From: Saprospiraceae bacterium
GTDB taxonomy: Bacteria; Bacteroidota; Bacteroidia; Chitinophagales; Saprospiraceae
Length of the DNA: 6,752 nt
Direction of reading: 5' to 3'
Assembly: GCA_020630355.1 (NCBI GenBank)
Contig: JAHDBO010000108.1
Location: 1 to 6,752, forward strand
Within the stretch, counting starts at the first letter, position 1; each line of letters opens with the position of its first letter. The position numbers were made by a program, and so were the translations under genes. Below the pieces are notes generated by a model that ran no database searches, was not told where the DNA came from, and saw nothing but the letters and a program-made list of their open reading frames with translations. Positions 5,104-6,752 of this stretch are shown piece after piece.

Positions 5104-6366
5104 TTACTGTACCCCATCTTCACCGTAATAACGGACATCTTCCTCTTTCTTGATATTCATGGTCGGCGTACCATTGAAGCTCGTAACGACGCCCTTGGCA
5201 CAAATTGTCTTTCCAACCAATTCTTGTTCGGGAGGATAACTGAAGTTGAGCATATCTTTTTTAAAAATAGTTATAGTAAAGACCTGATTTGGAAATTTCT
5301 TATCCAAATTAATAAATACATTCCCTTTCCGACTCAATTTAGTACTTACTACTGTACCACAGACACTAATCTTCTTCCCCTTCCCCATATACAATTTGGA
5401 CTGAATCGTATTGAAGGTACTTGGTGGCAATGAGGGTGGATAAATCGGTTCGACATCGTCCTGCACTTTTGGCGGAAACCAGGCTTTAATATCTTTTTGA
5501 GCTTCTACTCTACTTTCAATATCATCTGCTAACTGATGGAATAAATCCAAACCCGTTTCCTCTTCTATTTTATCCAAGGTCACCGCAAAAGATTCTATCG
5601 GATAAGTAATCAGCTGATTGGGCATGATGAACCCTATCGCTCGCTCGTTTTTCAAATCCAGAATTGCCTTAAAATAAAGCTTTGGGATAGATGGCTTATT
5701 GACTGAACGCTCAATGACCGGCAAACCCTCTTTCAAGATCGGCCCCGTAACCACATAAAGCTGTGTGCCTTCATTGTGATACATATACCCTCTCACCAAG
5801 CCTTCCAGTTCCGCCCATTTACCACGGTTGAAATCAGCTACCTGTGGCGACATATTCGAGTAATAATAAGACTCCGACAAAGCCGTTTTGGACCATCTAA
5901 AATCAGCCGATGGCGCAAGGTGCCCCCTATCGTACCCAAAACCATCGTATTCAAAAGAGCCATCTTTTTGTTCATATTTCAAAAAATAGTCCTTCTCGAC
6001 CGCCGTTCCCGTTTTGACTTTCGGGTCTTCCCGAAAATCGTTGCTCCTTGCGACCGTTCCTTTGACAATATCGGGCAGTACAACGTGCGCCACCCACTTC
6101 GCCTGCTCATGTTCCTCACTATAAACCAAAGACATCGCAGAGTGGTGGACAATCTCTTCCCCTGCTTCTATTTTTGGGAGACCATATTTTTTCAAGTCCG
6201 CTTGAATCCCATCTAATTTCAAAACTTCAAGCTTTTCTTTGATTTTGATTTCTTGACTTTTTAAGCCTTCTAGTTCTTTATTCAATACCTCTATCTCAGG
6301 ATTATTTGCTTGAGCGATACCCCAAAATGGCACTATCAATAGTAGACTAATGATTATATTTTTCAT
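5104..6366 (-). CDS. Secreted DNA/RNA non-specific endonuclease (NUC1/NucA family) with C-terminal OB-like domain
   Basis: This is a 420-residue exported nuclease. Residues 1-20 are a clear signal peptide (MKN, hydrophobic core, cleavage after AQA). A coiled-coil-like helix (about 24-60) comes before the beta-beta-alpha-metal nuclease domain (about 72-290). The catalytic motif DRGH is at 146-149, with H149 the general base. N171 in NMSPQ, the metal-binding N180, E188 and R192 keep the same spacing as N110, N119, E127 and R131 of Serratia nuclease, so the active site looks intact. After a proline-rich linker (307-316) a beta-rich domain follows (about 319-415; VCGTVVSTKLSRKGNVFINLD), best read as an OB-like fold that might hold nucleic acid. 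Expected role is extracellular or periplasmic degradation of DNA and RNA, for nutrients or defence against foreign DNA. ATG 6366 is the only sensible start and gives the signal peptide. The nuclease call is firm; the OB assignment is moderate. It runs convergent to the regulator and divergent from the glycosidase. Confidence 0.93.
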   Translation of the reverse strand: MKNIIISLLLIVPFWGIAQANNPEIEVLNKELEGLKSQEIKIKEKLEVLKLDGIQADLKKYGLPKIEAGEEIVHHSAMSLVYSEEHEQAKWVAHVVLPDIVKGTVARSNDFREDPKVKTGTAVEKDYFLKYEQKDGSFEYDGFGYDRGHLAPSADFRWSKTALSESYYYSNMSPQVADFNRGKWAELEGLVRGYMYHNEGTQLYVVTGPILKEGLPVIERSVNKPSIPKLYFKAILDLKNERAIGFIMPNQLITYPIESFAVTLDKIEEETGLDLFHQLADDIESRVEAQKDIKAWFPPKVQDDVEPIYPPSLPPSTFNTIQSKLYMGKGKKISVCGTVVSTKLSRKGNVFINLDKKFPNQVFTITIFKKDMLNFSYPPEQELVGKTICAKGVVTSFNGTPTMNIKKEEDVRYYGEDGVQ

Positions 6367-6469
6367 CGTATAAATTTGTTTGCACCCTCAAAATAAATCC
6401 TTCTTTTTCAAATTTCATGAAAATGAGAAAATCCTTTTTGTTAAATTGTGCGCAAAGTCAAAGAAAACG
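6367..6469. promoter_or_regulatory. Divergent intergenic region between nuclease and GH1 genes
   Basis: These 103 bases must carry or adjoin the promoters of both divergent genes. By eye there is no exact match to the Bacteroidota promoter pattern (TTTG, about 17-23 bases, TAnnTTTG) on either strand; only near matches such as TTATTTTG on the minus strand are present. A 10-bp palindrome TTTCATGAAA (6413-6422) lies in the middle but is short enough to occur by chance. Confidence 0.4.
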
Positions 6470-6752
6470 ATGGACAAGAAGCGATTTTTAAAATTTCCTA
6501 AAGATTTTTTGTGGGGCACCTCCACCGCTGCTGCCCAAGTAGAAACCGCTGGGGCTCACAATTGGAGAGGCGTGGAAGCTAGGGATGGCTATACTTTTAC
6601 AAGGACGACCGACCACGAGCTGAGACGGGATGAAGACTTGGAATATATTTGCCAATTTGGCCAATACTACCGCTGTGGCGTCGATTGGTCTAGATTGCAA
6701 AAAGCGGCTTTCGCTCCTTTTGAGGAGGAAGTGGTGGAAGAGTACCAAGTTT
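6470..6752 (+). CDS. Glycoside hydrolase family 1 (beta-glucosidase-like), 5' part only
   Basis: The reading frame from ATG 6470 stays open to the window edge, giving the first 94 residues of a protein that normally has about 400-480. The start FPKDFLWGTSTAAAQVE (residues 9-25) is the family 1 signature, with the glutamine of QVE (Q23) at the position that binds the sugar in subsite -1. TTDHELRRDEDLEYICQFG and the following YYRCGVDWSRLQ match the usual D-H-...-ED...LG...YRFSIxWSRI block. The YRCGVD form differs from the common YRFSI. There is no signal peptide, so the enzyme is probably cytoplasmic. Both catalytic glutamates lie beyond the window and cannot be checked, so activity and substrate are open. 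The gene is divergent from the nuclease, 103 bases apart. The family call is firm from the N-terminal signature. Confidence 0.88.
   Translation, partial: MDKKRFLKFPKDFLWGTSTAAAQVETAGAHNWRGVEARDGYTFTRTTDHELRRDEDLEYICQFGQYYRCGVDWSRLQKAAFAPFEEEVVEEYQV

Noticed and set aside
5776..6216. Long open frame on the + strand opposite the nuclease gene
   Set aside because: It is antisense to a gene with clear catalytic motifs, and its translation shows no recognisable family features. Similar shadow frames opposite the sigma-54 regulator, the kinase and the glycosidase were dropped for the same reason.
6374..6450. Bacteroidota -33/-7 promoter for the glycosidase or nuclease gene
   Set aside because: Only partial matches (for example TAAATTGT on the + strand, TTATTTTG on the - strand) without a properly spaced TTTG partner.

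Overview
The window looks like a chromosomal stretch from a member of the Bacteroidota, probably a free-living or marine flavobacterium- or cytophaga-like organism; the class is not certain. The reasons are start codons preceded by A-rich sequence with no Shine-Dalgarno motif, AT-rich intergenic DNA, a sigma-54 response regulator of the type common in that phylum, a kinase plus Rcp1-like regulator pair, and a secreted NUC1-type nuclease with a C-terminal OB-like domain. All assignments were made by reading motifs; no database search was possible.

Layout: (1) 25-1380 (+), an NtrC-type sigma-54-dependent response regulator. (2) 1448-2563 (+), a soluble FIST-domain sensor protein. (3) 2564-2818, a 255-base gap holding several inverted repeats and a heptamer array. 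(4) 2819-4453 (+), a cytoplasmic GAF-like/PAS sensor histidine kinase. (5) 4454-4637, a 184-base gap with several potential hairpins. (6) 4638-5051 (+), a single-domain Rcp1/CheY-like response regulator. (7) a hairpin at the convergent junction. (8) 5104-6366 (-), a secreted DNA/RNA non-specific endonuclease. (9) 6470-6752 (+), the 5' end of a glycoside hydrolase family 1 gene, cut by the window edge. No gene-free stretch exceeds about 255 bases.

The first four genes on the + strand read as one signalling neighbourhood: a FIST sensor next to a soluble PAS kinase, a stand-alone receiver directly after the kinase, and a DNA-binding sigma-54 activator just before. FIST protein plus adjacent soluble PAS kinase is the arrangement of the NosP/NahK nitric-oxide sensing pairs of Proteobacteria, so a haem/NO or other small-ligand pathway is a reasonable but untested idea. 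The most unexpected DNA feature is a pair of 41-43 bp inverted repeats (38 of 41 aligned positions identical, one 2-nt gap) that bracket the FIST gene exactly; one copy includes the stop codon of the upstream regulator. A perfect 18-bp palindrome sits 16 bp before the kinase start. The nuclease and glycosidase genes are divergent and seem functionally separate from the signalling cluster (extracellular nucleic acid and sugar use).
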